Source: Pomphorhynchus laevis
Taxonomy: Eukaryota; Acanthocephala; Palaeacanthocephala; Echinorhynchida; Pomphorhynchidae
Assembly: GCA_012934845.2 (NCBI GenBank)
Contig: WNNJ02001248.1
Location: 62,001 to 126,000, forward strand
DNA length: 64,000 bases
Direction of reading: 5' to 3'
Positions 32,045-43,395 of the stretch are shown here, piece after piece (the stretch's first letter is position 1; each line of letters begins with the position of its first letter). The notes below the pieces were generated by a model that was given only the letters and a program-made list of their open reading frames with translations, did not search any database and was not told the origin of the DNA. The translations under genes were made by a program, and so were the position numbers.

Positions 32045-32825
32045 TTTATTTTTCAAGCTTTGTACAGGAAAAACGCGGTTCCCGTAAATGGGCCATAAGA
32101 GAAATTTGCAAAAAAAGCAAAATTGAAATCTTATTGATTATGACCATGCTCAGCGGGTCATTTTGACATAGGGTGAAAGGCCCTGGCAAATGCGCTACTC
32201 CTGTCTAGGCGTTCCCGGGTCGAACGATGACCCCTGATGCTCGTTGATAATAATTATTATAAGAATAATTATTAATTAGATTATTATAATAACGCGGAGA
32301 ATGGACAACCGTTCTCCGCGTCTTAGTCATCACTCCACCGACTAGAGCACGAGCAGCATAGTTATTTGGGTCCAACCATAAATGGATATGCTACAGATGG
32401 CTGACGATTGTATGACTGGAATTTTTAATATTTAATGAATCAAATCAGCTAACTGAGTCTACGTATTTAATATAATTATAAATTAAACAAAACATAATAA
32501 TGCTAAATCAAAAAGTAATAATTAAATAATAAAATTAATAATTGTTTTTAGATTTTCTATAATTTAAATCAAGTTAAAATAAATGAAATTTAAAATAAAC
32601 GTCAGTTTTATGAACTGACTAATAAATAACAGACGTTGTATCAGAATAAGAATTAGAGGTCATCAGGAGGACCTGCTTTGCTATCAGGTTTCAGCCCCTA
32701 ACTCCTCTACCCAACATAGCAACGGGGCCAAATACATGCTAATGATGTATTTCCTCTGAAATAACTATCTAGTATCTTATTCTAATACAAAGTATATTAT
32801 TTATTATCCATCCATAAAAATTTGC
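32045..32825 (-). mobile_element. Probable internally deleted REL relative (non-autonomous)
   Basis: The minus-strand 3' end carries the REL terminal motif GGTTCCCGTAAATGGGCC (32077-32094 as read on +). There is no RT or nuclease. The interior has a GC-rich structured block (32140-32400) including a 10-bp stem ACGCGGAGAA/TTCTCCGCGT (32292-32320). The upstream end is pseudoknot repeat copy B. R2-type elements are known to have short internally deleted derivatives; applying that here is inference. Limits are approximate. Confidence 0.5.
32620..32820 (-). repeat. Pseudoknot repeat, copy B
   Basis: On the minus strand GGCCCC pairs with GGGGCT (6 bp), and TTGCTATG pairs with CAAAGCAG (one mismatch), interleaved as an H-type pseudoknot. 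About 75 further bases on the 5' side match copy C, including TATGGATGGATAATAAATAA. Confidence 0.75.
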
Positions 32826-33021
32826 CACTTAAGAGTTTAAATTTATTCTTTATATTATTGTGTTGATTTATATATTTTACTATTTTCTGCTTGATGTTAA
32901 TTTTTATAGTAACCTAGTTTAAAATATTTATCTATTAAATTATTTAAATGATTTTGAAGAAAGCCAATATAATTACATATTGTTGCAATTCTTAAAATTT
33001 CATTATTTAATGTATTATATT

Positions 33022-33489
33022 TTATATTATATGGTATGTATGAATGCTCATGCAAAAATATGTTTCTTGTAAATTTATGTCATCTTTACGATATAAATTA
33101 ACAGTAGTTTTAGTTAATGTTAATTTAATGTTAATATCTAGATATACACCTTCCTTATCATTAATATTGGTTTTGTTAAGAATAAGGCCTACTGGATAAA
33201 TTTGTTCACTAATTGAATAAAAATTATTAGAATTAAATACACATATATCATCAATGTATCGAAACATATATTTCATATATTTATATTGTTTAGATTTAGT
33301 TTTTACACAGTTATGAACAAATTCATATTCTATAAAGCTTAAAAGCAAGTCAGCTATAATTGGGCTACTATTACCAACCATTGGAACACCTTTTACTTGT
33401 CTAAATATAAATGTCTCTACTTTTAAATAATTTTGATTTATTAAAATATTTAAGGATTTTAATAATATAGCTGACTTGCTTAAAAACAA
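33022..33489 (-). pseudogene. RT fragment of a Penelope-like type
   Basis: 155 residues with RQVKGVPMVGNSSPIIADLL, FIEYEF, RYIDDICVFN (catalytic box) and YLDINIKLTL, then a short tail. Only the RT palm is left. The GxPMG-type motif and the trailing YLDI segment resemble Penelope-like and related RTs more than LINE RTs. The exact family is uncertain. Confidence 0.6.
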
Positions 33490-33518
33490 GTCAGTTAATG
33501 ATAATAATTATGATATTA

Positions 33519-33537
33519 GGGCCCATTAGCGGTAACC
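33519..33537 (+). other. Isolated REL 3' terminal motif
   Basis: GGGCCCATTAGCGGTAACC in the plus orientation, followed by an AT-rich tail. No REL coding sequence lies next to it, so it is a very short stub. Confidence 0.55.
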
Positions 33538-33722
33538 TTTTAATTGTAATTTTATGTTTAAAAATTATTTTTGAATTAAAATAATTCAAACATAATTATT
33601 TAAAATAATAATTATAATAATTATATAAAATAATATAAAGTAATAATGGATTATTTTTAATAATAATGGATCATTATTGATAATGATCCTATTGATTATC
33701 AACTATTTACAAGGAATCGTAA

Positions 33723-34981
33723 ATGTTCAAGTGTTCATATGTTTCAAACTTTACTTCAAAGAATATAGTAACTTTCACGGTTTTGACTAAATTGTTAATT
33801 ACTTTACAAACAGTTTTGCATTATAATAATTTCGGTATTATTTTTTAAGCATATCATTAAAGCTGGAAATTATAGTTGATAATTCACTAAAAGTATTAGA
33901 ACTGTTCAGTGGCATTGGTGGGTTTGCTCAAGCCGTGTCATACACATCAATTAAATTTACAAACTTGGCAGCAGTTGATGTCAACGATTGTGCGAATTCT
34001 GTGTACAAATATAATTTTCCAATGCATAATGTTATTCAACGTGCTATTGACGAAAAGTTTCAGTCGACATTACTCTCGCTTTTACAGCAGTGTGATATAC
34101 TACTGATGTCCCCTCCTTGTCAGCCATTTACGAGATTAGGAAACCAGTATCATGAGAAAGATTCCCGTTCAAGCGCGCTTAATATTATAATTGAAACGTT
34201 AAAGTCGATGGGATCCTTACCTAAATATATTATGCTGGAAAATGTTTGCAATTTTGAACATTCATTTAGTTGCAAAGAGCTATTGAAGCTTTTTTCTAGT
34301 AGAAATTACAAACTAGAGCAATTTATCATCTCACCTATTCAAATTGGCATTCCTAATTCACGATTACGCTACTATCTGTTAGCTTCACTCAATTCTTCCG
34401 GGCCAATATCACCAAACAACATTTGTGGCAATTCTTGTGATTTTTTAAAAGTTAATGCACCAGATGATAACTTATATATACAGAAATTTATTCCTTGTGA
34501 TTGGAAGGATTTTGCAATAAAATTACTTGAACAAATATCGAATATGAGGATGGATCAATGGACAAATAATTGTATATCTACAGATTACCGGAATTGTAGT
34601 AATGGAACTATGGTACTTATTGAACCTCTTATCTTAGAAGACGTTTTACATTCTTCCTTTAGTTCCGAGTTCGTTCTTGATGACAAACAGTTAATGTATG
34701 CTAGCTCACTAGATGTCACTGATCGTAATTCTCGTCGAAGCAGTTGTTTCACAAAGGGTTATGGCAAGTTTCTGAAGGTCGGATCTGTTTACAAAGAGAA
34801 ATCTTCCAGTAAAGATGTATTGAGATTTTTTACTCCACAAGAAGTGCAAACATTGATGGGTTTTCCAAAGTATTTTCGATTTCCAGATACAATCTCAACT
34901 CGTACACAGTATCAATTGTTGGGTAACAGTGTTAATGCTATCGTTGTAGCATGTTTGATTCAACATCTAATTAAAATGTAA
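33723..34981 (+). CDS. TRDMT1: tRNA (cytosine-38-C5) methyltransferase DNMT2
   Basis: The main exon starts after a TTATAG acceptor (33875) and runs to TAA at 34979-34981 with no internal intron. It reads LKVLELFSGIGGFAQAV (SAM-binding motif I), SPPCQPFTRLGNQ with the catalytic Cys codon at 34118-34120, MLENVCNFE (ENV motif), PNSRLRYYLLA, the DNMT2-specific CFT motif (SCFTKGYGKF) and LLGNSVNAIVVACLI (motif X). Joining across a 41-nt GT-AG intron (33835-33875) gives an ATG at 33723 and 405 residues. The 38-residue leader is longer than usual and less certain; a GTG at 33935 would delete motif I and is rejected. DNMT2 methylates C38 of tRNA-Asp. No breaks are seen; it is likely functional. Confidence 0.93.
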
Positions 34982-35176
34982 TCGGTTACTCTATAGTAAA
35001 GAAATTCAATTGTTTTAACTATTTGCGTGTAAGCGTTTATGGTATAAGAAATGAATTGGAGTACTTTGTAAACGAAACTCTTGTATTATACTAAACTCTT
35101 AATTTATAATCATATTTTAAAAATTGTAGAAAAATTTACCATCGGTGCTTCAAACAACTTACAAAATCAAGCTAAT

Positions 35177-36373
35177 ATGGAACGGAACTCAGGTATTTCC
35201 AATGTAACATCGAATTTTCAAGCCAAAGAAAACAAGGTTAGTCCTATTTCGTCTAATTTTTTAATCTCAAGCACAGATGGAGAACTCCCTCCTGTGCCTA
35301 AAGTGGTGAATCTGGTAATAATCAGACTTCTTCAACCATTTGAAAGGAAGAATCTTTTCAATATTTTTCTGAGAGAGTTTACAAGCTCTTATAAGAAGAG
35401 AATTCTATTTAATTCGATAAAATATTTAGATTCCGAAATCAGGGTTTCTTTCAGCTGTCCAGATCTGGCAGCATCGTACCTAGAATTTTTCGAAACACAC
35501 TTAAAAGAATTTGGGTCAACTACTTACAGGCCTATTCAGGCGACTTTGAAAATTAATAATTTTCCGCCATTCGCAACGGAGGAAGATATCATTGCTCTCA
35601 CATCTGAGTTCAAAATTCATAATATTCGCCCAATCCTGGGCAAGAAAGGCCAGGCTATACCAATAGCATTCTGTTCTACCGCAGTCGATCAGGCGGAATG
35701 TCTGGCTAAAAGCAAATGTAACCCCTTTCTGGGGTACAATCTTTCTTTCAATATCGTAGATGCTGATGACTTAACATACCCCCATTGCAATGGGTGCCAC
35801 CTCTGGGGGCACTGGTCCTCGAACTGTACTAGGCCCCATACGTGTGGGGTTTGCAGCTCTTCCGAAGTCCATGAGGGGAAATGTTCTCTCCCCCCTCTGT
35901 GTTCCAATTGTGGTGGTCAGCACCCGGCCTGGTCTAGAAGATGTCCTATCTTCAAAGAATACAAATTAAGGCATTGTGGGGCACCGGTCAAACCGGCCCA
36001 CTTTGCCGCTGCCAGCTTATCCAATTTAAACGGTTATGGTATGTCGGACACCGACATTTTCAAAATTGTTGACGCAAGACTACAGACATATAAAGACGAG
36101 ATTCGAGCCTTAATGAACCATCTGATAGCGAAATTCGAGGAGTCCCGTTCTCCTCCATCGACGATTCTTACCTCTTCAAAGAGAGCCCCCCGTTCTAAGA
36201 AGAGATCATCTTCTAAACAAAAGTTGGCTTCCTTGAAGTTGGCAAAGAAAGATGATATATGCTGGGAGTTGTTGGCCTCAGAGGGAGATGAAGATAATGC
36301 CGGTGGGCAAGTGTCTTCTCCTGGTAGGGCTGGGAGTGAGAAGGGCAACTTTCTCTCTCCTAGTTTCTGCTAG
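35177..36373 (+). CDS. F7 ORF1: zinc-knuckle nucleic-acid-binding protein
   Basis: 398 residues from the first ATG (35177-35179). Upstream codons are open but lack ATG. The N-terminal half has an RRM-like region (VVNLVIIRLLQPFERK, ATLKINNFPPFATEEDII). Three Cys/His knuckles run from about residue 204 to 262 (CNGCHLWGHWSSNC, CGVC ... HEGKC, CSNCGGQHPAWSRRC), like ORF1 of Jockey/I/R1-type LINEs. A basic Ser/Lys-rich stretch (SKRAPRSKKRSSSKQ) follows. It would coat the element RNA. Its layout differs from the single-finger ORF1 of F1-F3. Confidence 0.88.
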   Translation: MERNSGISNVTSNFQAKENKVSPISSNFLISSTDGELPPVPKVVNLVIIRLLQPFERKNLFNIFLREFTSSYKKRILFNSIKYLDSEIRVSFSCPDLAASYLEFFETHLKEFGSTTYRPIQATLKINNFPPFATEEDIIALTSEFKIHNIRPILGKKGQAIPIAFCSTAVDQAECLAKSKCNPFLGYNLSFNIVDADDLTYPHCNGCHLWGHWSSNCTRPHTCGVCSSSEVHEGKCSLPPLCSNCGGQHPAWSRRCPIFKEYKLRHCGAPVKPAHFAAASLSNLNGYGMSDTDIFKIVDARLQTYKDEIRALMNHLIAKFEESRSPPSTILTSSKRAPRSKKRSSSKQKLASLKLAKKDDICWELLASEGDEDNAGGQVSSPGRAGSEKGNFLSPSFC

Positions 36374-36407
36374 GAGGTAGGCATCCCACTCCAGCTGTCG
36401 TAACACA

Positions 36408-38867
36408 ATGCAAAGTAGTCAAGAGCCTTTTTCACTGAATATACTTCAGTGGAATTCGGGAGGTGCTTCTGCTCTTAGCCTTCTATCTGGTAGAGATGCG
36501 GATGTTATAGTCCTTCAGGAGACGCGGTCTATCCGTATCCCCCAGGACATTACTCGATTTATCCCCAAGCATATTTACACCCACTTCACTCCGTACATAA
36601 CCCCTCCTCACGCCTCTTCATCTCAAGGTCTCTTAACCCTAGTTAAATGCTCCTTAAGATCATCCCTTCTTTTAAACTATTCTTGTCCAGCCCTGTCTTG
36701 TTTAGCTGTTTCACTTTGTAAGAATGGTAAACGTATCAGCATAGCCAATATCTATATTAGGCCAGGGGAAATTCACAAGAACCGTGATCTCCTGGACCGT
36801 ATCTTGGGTAGTGGCTATGACATGTTACTCGGTGACTTCAACGACAGAACTGGTCGTTGGATTAATGCAGCACTCCGCAGAGCCAGGAACGATTACCTTA
36901 TTCAAAAACCACCGTCCCCAACTTTTCATTGCTCAACAACTAATTCTCTCCTCGACATATTACTGCTTCATAAGATGTGGTTGTTGAAACCCATCTGCAC
37001 TGAGCAGTCGCGCCAAAAACAGACCATCTCTCATGACCTAATTCGTTGGCGGATAGAGGAAGATACGTTGCTTAGAAGGAGGTTTCACTTTGATCCCATC
37101 AGAGTGGCTTTCTTTCAGGCGGCTATCCAACTCTTCCCCAGAATTGGTAATGAGAATTTGACCGAATTTAATTCCTTCCTCTCCTCGCAAGCTACCGCGT
37201 TTCTTTCGACTACCTATAAAGGTCATATTTACAATCCCACTCCAACAAAACTCAAGGTTTTGGCTAAAATGCTACGTCTTCCCAATGTCTCTGTTTCCGC
37301 CAGGCAGGCCATCTCGAATGAATACTGGAGCACTAGATATAGGTTCCAGCTGAGCAGGGATAAGGCGAACATCGCTCACCTTAACCCTTCTCAGTCTTCC
37401 TTCTGGAAGATATTCAAGAAGGAGAAGTTTGTCTGTTGGAAGGATAGAGCTTTGGGTTGGATTGGTAGTATAGGCCTTGATAATGTTTTGAAGGAGTCAC
37501 TATCCCTACATAATTATGGAGCCACTCAATCTCCCCAACCAATCCCGCCTTGGGGTGACTTCAGGAGCAGGGACTTATCTGTTACAGATATCCTTAACTC
37601 CTGGGGGCCACTTCCGGGCACCTCTAAATCCGTCGCTCCACTATCTTCTCGAGTCTGTCAGCTTTTGACAGCCGATCAAAGAAGAGAAGTGGCCGTCACA
37701 ATGCTTTTAGCCTCACCATCCGATGTAGCCGGCATCAATATTAGTCGTAGAATTTTCTTACCAAAGCATAGTCCGGTTTCATGTCCCAAAGATCTGCGTC
37801 CCATTTCGATTCAAAACTCCCTCATCTCCATCTACGAAAAAGCGCTTGCGCGTAGAATCCGCGACCATTTAAGTAGGCGTAATTTGATCCCACCGAGTTT
37901 TCACGGGTTTGTCAAGGGACGCTCGGTTCATTCAGCAATAGGTGAAGTGCATCAGTTTTGTAGGGATAATAGCCATCAACTAGCTGTGGCTGTTTTCCTT
38001 GACTTTTCTGCTGCATTTGACCGCATTTCCATTCCCTTTGTTATCTCCTCTCTCAGGTCACTCGGGTTGCCTGCGAGAATTGTTAACAGGGTGGAGATAT
38101 TACTGTTTACCAAGAGGTTCTACTATGAAGACGACCCTGATGCGTGTCAGTTCTACCCTATTACAGGTGTGCCCCAAGGATCCCCACTTTCTCCTATCTT
38201 ATTTCTTGCTGCCTCCATTGTACTATTCAAGAATTTTAAACGTGATCAACATCTAGTGGTATACGCTGATGATACCACGGCCCTGTTCTCTGGACGCAGG
38301 TGCAAAGATATCGCTTCAGACATCAGCCGTTTCTTTTTAAGATTAACAGACCAGCTGACCCTATCCAATCTTATTTTAAATTCATCCAAATCGCAGGTAG
38401 TTGTCTTTCATGGCACCCCTGCGACAAAGAAAAAATTAAAGAGACTAGCACTCTCAGCTCTATCTTCTATATTGACTAATCAACCACTCCCTACCTTCAC
38501 AAGTCGAGTAAAATACCTGGGGTTCACTGTTACGGTGAACTGGTCGGCGAAAGCTGACCTGGATAGACTTAAACGTATCCTGAAGAAAGCTAGGTGGGCC
38601 CTGAAACGGGCTCAGCATCTGTCGTTGAATGGGAAAACCCAAGTGCGCCTCTGGGGTACTTGGGCTATCTCGGGATTAGTCTTCTTTTCGAGAGGACGTC
38701 CTCCAGAGCAAAGACTAAGGTTTCTCAAGCTCCTCATCTCGCGATTACCGCGCATAGTCCGCCTAGATTGGATTCTTCGGGGGGTGATAGACCCCGGGTG
38801 GTTCAGTCGAAGAGCGGCGTGTTGGATTAGCTGGAGGGCTCAGATCCCGCTGGACCTGAGGCCGTGA
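36408..38867 (+). CDS. F7 ORF2: AP-endonuclease and reverse transcriptase
   Basis: 819 residues, uninterrupted. The endonuclease covers roughly residues 10-215: NILQWNSGG, VIVLQETRS, ISIANIYIRPG, LLGDFNDRTGRW and SHDLIRW as the SDH equivalent. RT: DLRPISIQNSLISIYEKALA, FHGFVKGRSVHSAI, VFLDFSAAFDRIS, ITGVPQGSPLSPILF and VVYADDTTALFSG (YADD about residues 618-621). There is no RNase H and no terminal CCHC, and the C-terminus ends RAQIPLDLRP. Catalytic residues are all present. Jockey/R1/I-related by knuckle-type ORF1 and RT style; the exact clade needs a tree. Confidence 0.9.
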   Translation: MQSSQEPFSLNILQWNSGGASALSLLSGRDADVIVLQETRSIRIPQDITRFIPKHIYTHFTPYITPPHASSSQGLLTLVKCSLRSSLLLNYSCPALSCLAVSLCKNGKRISIANIYIRPGEIHKNRDLLDRILGSGYDMLLGDFNDRTGRWINAALRRARNDYLIQKPPSPTFHCSTTNSLLDILLLHKMWLLKPICTEQSRQKQTISHDLIRWRIEEDTLLRRRFHFDPIRVAFFQAAIQLFPRIGNENLTEFNSFLSSQATAFLSTTYKGHIYNPTPTKLKVLAKMLRLPNVSVSARQAISNEYWSTRYRFQLSRDKANIAHLNPSQSSFWKIFKKEKFVCWKDRALGWIGSIGLDNVLKESLSLHNYGATQSPQPIPPWGDFRSRDLSVTDILNSWGPLPGTSKSVAPLSSRVCQLLTADQRREVAVTMLLASPSDVAGINISRRIFLPKHSPVSCPKDLRPISIQNSLISIYEKALARRIRDHLSRRNLIPPSFHGFVKGRSVHSAIGEVHQFCRDNSHQLAVAVFLDFSAAFDRISIPFVISSLRSLGLPARIVNRVEILLFTKRFYYEDDPDACQFYPITGVPQGSPLSPILFLAASIVLFKNFKRDQHLVVYADDTTALFSGRRCKDIASDISRFFLRLTDQLTLSNLILNSSKSQVVVFHGTPATKKKLKRLALSALSSILTNQPLPTFTSRVKYLGFTVTVNWSAKADLDRLKRILKKARWALKRAQHLSLNGKTQVRLWGTWAISGLVFFSRGRPPEQRLRFLKLLISRLPRIVRLDWILRGVIDPGWFSRRAACWISWRAQIPLDLRP

Positions 38868-38935
38868 CATCATTATGAAGACTAAATGCTATTATGAGTT
38901 GTCTTATTTGAACTGCATTTTTTTTTCTCTCTTTT

Positions 38936-39502
38936 CGTTATTTTTTAGTGGTTGTTAGTTATTTAAGAAATTCCTTATCTTATCTTAATTTATAAACTCT
39001 TAATCGTTCAGCTAAATATACTAAATATATACTAAATATATGGTATTATGTCTTAGAGTATATATAATATAACATATATGATGTAAACAATCGTTCAGTA
39101 TATACTCGTTTAATATTTTTATTGAACAAATAATAATTAAGTATAAAAATAATAAAAAATATTATTATAAAAATTTAAATTATTTGCACAACGCCAAAAG
39201 GCGATATTCAAATAATATTTTGAAAATCTTATATTATTGGCATATAAAATCAAATAATTGATTTCTTCTCAACGGCGATTGATCATCTTCCTAATTGGAA
39301 ATACTCTAATAAGATTTTCTACAAAGCAAAATGTGTATAATTTCGCGTTGCTTGAAGACGTACTATCGTCAATAAATTATAATATATGAAAATTAGTTTT
39401 TTACGAACAAATTAAAATCACTAAACATTTATCTAGAGCGTCGTGTATTATAAATCACTTGATTTCAAGGAATATCAAATATTAATGTTTTTTAATGATA
39501 CA

Positions 39503-39547
<45 letters not shown>

Positions 39548-39599
39548 ATGCTTATAATGAAAGGATAATACATACAAGATAATATACACAAGCAGATTA
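38936..39599. other. AT-rich spacer with (AT)n run
   Basis: No gene is seen. A pure AT dinucleotide run lies at about 39508-39544. Open frames here are low-complexity. Confidence 0.6.
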
Positions 39600-39717
39600 C
39601 TCCCTGATTCCGACAGCAATCATTTCTACGGAACTTTTTAAAGTTTTTTTTAATCAAAGACAATTCGATACTTATAACGATACAACGAACATACAACAAA
39701 ACGAACTTACGAACAAT

Positions 39718-40440
39718 GGTAAGAAATAAACAGTTGAATTCTACTTCGAATGTGGATATTGCAGGTAATGCCAAAATAATATGAATAATATAAAACAGTT
39801 AAATATTTCCCTGAATGTGGACAATGCCGATATTGCCAAGGTCAATAACATGAATAGCTTATCAACATCCAAGTTTTATGGCATTCAAGTTGCCTGTGAT
39901 ACGTATGGATGCGAATGATAGACGACAATGACAGTTTCTCTGAATTTAATGAAGATACGGCAATTTTTTTGTGGATACTAATCCGTCAAGAAAGTGCAAA
40001 CGCTGGAATTAGAATTACGCAATTTACGTAATTTAATCGACACATCTAGTATTAAATCAGATCTTCCCACACGAACATTAGTTACTTTATCCAGATTGTA
40101 TTCGTGCTATTATTTGGAAAACATTGTCACTCCGCAACTACTACTCTGCAACCTCTCCTATCAGCACATATCAACCACCAACACGTCAACTCAAATTACC
40201 CCGTTGTTTTCGATGTCCTTTCTCCGATTACTGAAACTGTCACCATATACACTTCCCATCCCATGTCATCTTAACTCCCCGACACCCCCGTTCCTTTTGT
40301 CTCGATTCTCAATAACCTATATCCTCAATCAAAATCATATCCACCAACCCCCACGATCCTTCCACCCATAACCGTTCTTCAATCCCTTACAACCCTCTAT
40401 ATTATCCGTATCCTCTTTGTCTCCTGTTGACGAACCTAAT
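39718..40440 (+). pseudogene. F3 copy 2 ORF1, mosaic and broken
   Basis: Begins MVRNKQLNSTSNV; the finger is recognisable as VACDTYGCE and FFCGY in different frames. From about 40130 the sequence becomes F1-like ([21 protein letters not shown], then the LPDTPRP-encoding block), and near 40440 it returns to F3 at the CGAGGGCGACGCC stretch. Stops and frameshifts abound. Confidence 0.65.
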
Positions 40441-40559
40441 GCCTTACACGAGGGCGACGCCGCCCTCGTGTGTTTTGACAATGTTACCATCACACGACAA
40501 AATTTCACATGCATTCGACCTCTCGAGCTGCGTCGCACCTATCAAAGAATAACGAAAGT

Positions 40560-43335
40560 CCATATGTAACCAAAATACCAGATATTTTTGTGAAAAATTT
40601 GTGTTATATTCTAATGTTCAAAGTATCGCCCCAAAAATGGTGGAGGTGTCGCTACTTGCTGAAGAAAGTAATGCTAGTATCCTGGCATTCAGTGAATCTT
40701 GGTTGAATTCTAACATTGATGACTTAGAAATTGCAATTCCCGGTTACAGCTCATACCGTTGTGATCGTGTTAATATCAGAGGTGGCGGTGTAGTCATATT
40801 CGGGCGAGATAGTATTACATCCAGTGTCTTATATTATGATAATGAGGAGATTAGTTACCAATCCATATGATGTCGTTTCGAAAGCCCTGATTCCTCTGTT
40901 GTCATTGGATTTGTGTACAGAAGTCCTATGGCATCCACCATACGCCACCGGGAAGATTTAGAACGGTTTGCATGTTACGAAAACTTAATCTTACTTGGGG
41001 ATTTTAATATGCCACGTACAGACTGGTCTACTTATTCTCGTTTGAGCGGCTGTGATTGGGAATCTTCTATACTACTCGATTTAATAAACGAGCTGAATTA
41101 CTTTCAGTACGTAAATCAAGACACTCGTTTCAGAGGCTCTTCTAGAAGTCTATTAGATTTATGTTTGTCTAACCATGATCTACCGATAAATATTGACTAC
41201 ATACAGGCTATAGGGAATAGTGACCATTGCAGTATGCTAATTCGCTTTCTGTTCGTTCTGTCTTCCATAAACACTTGTCGCATAGAGCTTAACGTTTTCA
41301 AGGCCGATTATAGCGCAATCGGTAGGCACCTTGATCGCGTTGTTTGGCTTGACCCATTTGTGGTCGGATTGGAATGTGCATGGAGGTTTTTTGAGATACT
41401 CTTGCTTCTCTTCTAGACAGATATGCGCCTTTACGTGCTTTACGCTCCCGTAAATACAATAAGCCGTGGTTTCACGTAGAGTTAGGAAATCTTCTTAAGG
41501 AGTGTAAGATCCTTTATCGTCGATATCGTCAATCTAAAGGAGAATATTAATTATATTGAAACGCAAGAAACAGATTTACGGCACTTAAAAGATCTAAGAA
41601 ACTGTACTTTGAGAAATCACTCGATCATAATATCAAGTATGAGCCAAGTTTATTTTTCAAATATTGTGCATCCAAAAATCGATCGAGATGCAAATGTTTT
41701 CCGTTAAGTGTGAAAAATAAAGTAGCTGTCGACGATTATATGATCGCTAATACATTTGTAGAGACATTATTTCCTAGAATAGATGAATCAGTTACTGTAC
41801 ACGGCACCTTTCATTATAATAATAAATCATCTAACTAGACGTCACATATTTCTATCGCTCATGTATATGAGCAACTTCGACGATTAAAACGGTGTCAATC
41901 TACTGGCCCTGACGGATTGCCATCCATCCTACTTAGAGAATTAGCATCCCACATTTGCGGTTCCACTACATCGAATATTCATATTTTCCTTATGCAAATC
42001 AAAGATTCCCCTCGACTGGCTAAAATCGATAGTTTGCCCTGTATATAAAAAAGGTGATAGGTCATGCGCCAGCAATTTTAGACCAGTTAGTTTGACATGT
42101 ATTTGCTGTAAGGTACTAGAGCGTTTGATTTTGTTTCACATCAACCGCCATGTTTCGATAAATAACCTTTTACATCCTGCCCAACATGGATTCCGTTCGA
42201 GTAGATCAACATGCTCAAATCTTCTAATTGCTAGAGATTTTTGGTCCAGTGCTTTTGATGCCGGTGTCGACACCGACGTGGTATTCCTGGACTTCACGCG
42301 TGCTTTCGATACAATCAATCATAATATACTTATTGGCAAACTTATAGGACTTCACTTTGATTCTGTAATTATTAATGGGATTCGTGCGTATTTATTAGAT
42401 AGAACTGCAGCAGTCAGAGTAAGTGGGACTTTGTCAGATTGGACTTCTATATGTAGTGTTGTACCACAAGGATCGATTTTAGGACCAATTTTATTTAATA
42501 TATATATTAACGAACTCCCATCATTACTGCTGTCAAAAACGTTTTTGTACGCCGATTATCTTAAGGTCTATCGCTGTGTTGTTAATGACCTTGACCGACA
42601 AATGTTACATTCTGATCTCGATACATTGACGTATTGGTCAGCTTAGAACTGTTTAAGTATTAATGTAACAAAATATGCATACATGCACATAGGGAATAAG
42701 TTTTCGACAACTAGCTACTCAATTAACTTAACCAATTCCTATGGTTCATCAATATAGAGACTTGGGCGTCGTCGTTTCGGATGATCATGGCACTAGGAAA
42801 AATACGTAGCAAATATGTGCTAGAAGAACTCGAATTTCCGTTATGATTTACAGATGTTTTAGTAAATTAGAAATTGAGTCATTTTAACTTTTATTCACTA
42901 CTCTCTGTTCAAGTGTTCTTAACTATTGTTTTCCAGCATCATACCCAGTTAACAAATCGGAAGAGTTTCGTATTGAACAGGTATTGCGACGTTCTTCTAA
43001 ACGGGTAGTGGGCCTTCATAACCTTACTTATAAGGAACGGTTAAGTCGCCTTAATATGCCTTCATTATCTTCATTTCGAGCACTAAATGACCTGGTTGTA
43101 GTGTGGCGGGCGATAAGCAATCCTGATAATCCCGTTAGAAGTCTATTTCGTATGCGAAATGACTCAAGATTACGTGGTCATCCACTTATGTTACAACGTA
43201 AACACTGGTGTAAAAAAGAAGCATTAATTTTGCCGTGCGTGCCATTCCCGCTTGTAACAGTTTACCTGCGGAAATGGTGAAGCAAACAAGCAGACGTGGA
43301 TTTGTATCTACTTTGAAGAAACTGACTAATTTTAA
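40560..43335 (+). pseudogene. F3 copy 2 ORF2: endonuclease-RT, broken
   Basis: 40601-40870: MLYSNVQSIAPKM, AFSESWLNSN, RGGGVVIFGRDS. 40913-41416: YRSPMAST, LLGDFNMPRTDW, GNSDHCSMLIRF and the linker. 42092-42646: CICCKVLERLILFHINRH, LDFTRAFDTINHN, SVVPQGSILGPILFN, with YADY instead of YADD. 42984-43280: C-terminal RRSSKRVVGLHNLTYKERL. The altered catalytic Asp plus frameshifts make it inactive. It shows the part of F3 that copy 1 lacks. Confidence 0.8.
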
Positions 43336-43395
43336 TTAATTTGTCGTTAGTTTCCTTTGTATATTTTAAATTGTGAAGGTGTCTATTGAGCTACG

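Larger units (their letters stand above)
34990..38935 (+). mobile_element. F7 LINE with two intact ORFs
   Basis: ORF1 (35177-36373) has zinc knuckles. ORF2 (36408-38867) has endonuclease and RT. They are separated by 34 nt. A 3' tail of T residues (about 38918-38927) ends the element. Its GC content is visibly higher than that of the surrounding DNA and the other LINEs, and no stop interrupts either ORF, suggesting a recent or still active copy. Its 5' end lies about 100 bp after TRDMT1, in the same direction. The exact 5' limit is not visible. Confidence 0.85.

Noticed and set aside
33935-34981. TRDMT1 starting at the GTG at 33935
   Set aside because: It would remove the FSGIGG SAM-binding motif encoded just upstream in the same frame.
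39475-39774. 99-residue minus-strand frame
   Set aside because: Its C-terminus is translated (AT)n repeat and it overlaps the start of F3 copy 2 ORF1 on the other strand.
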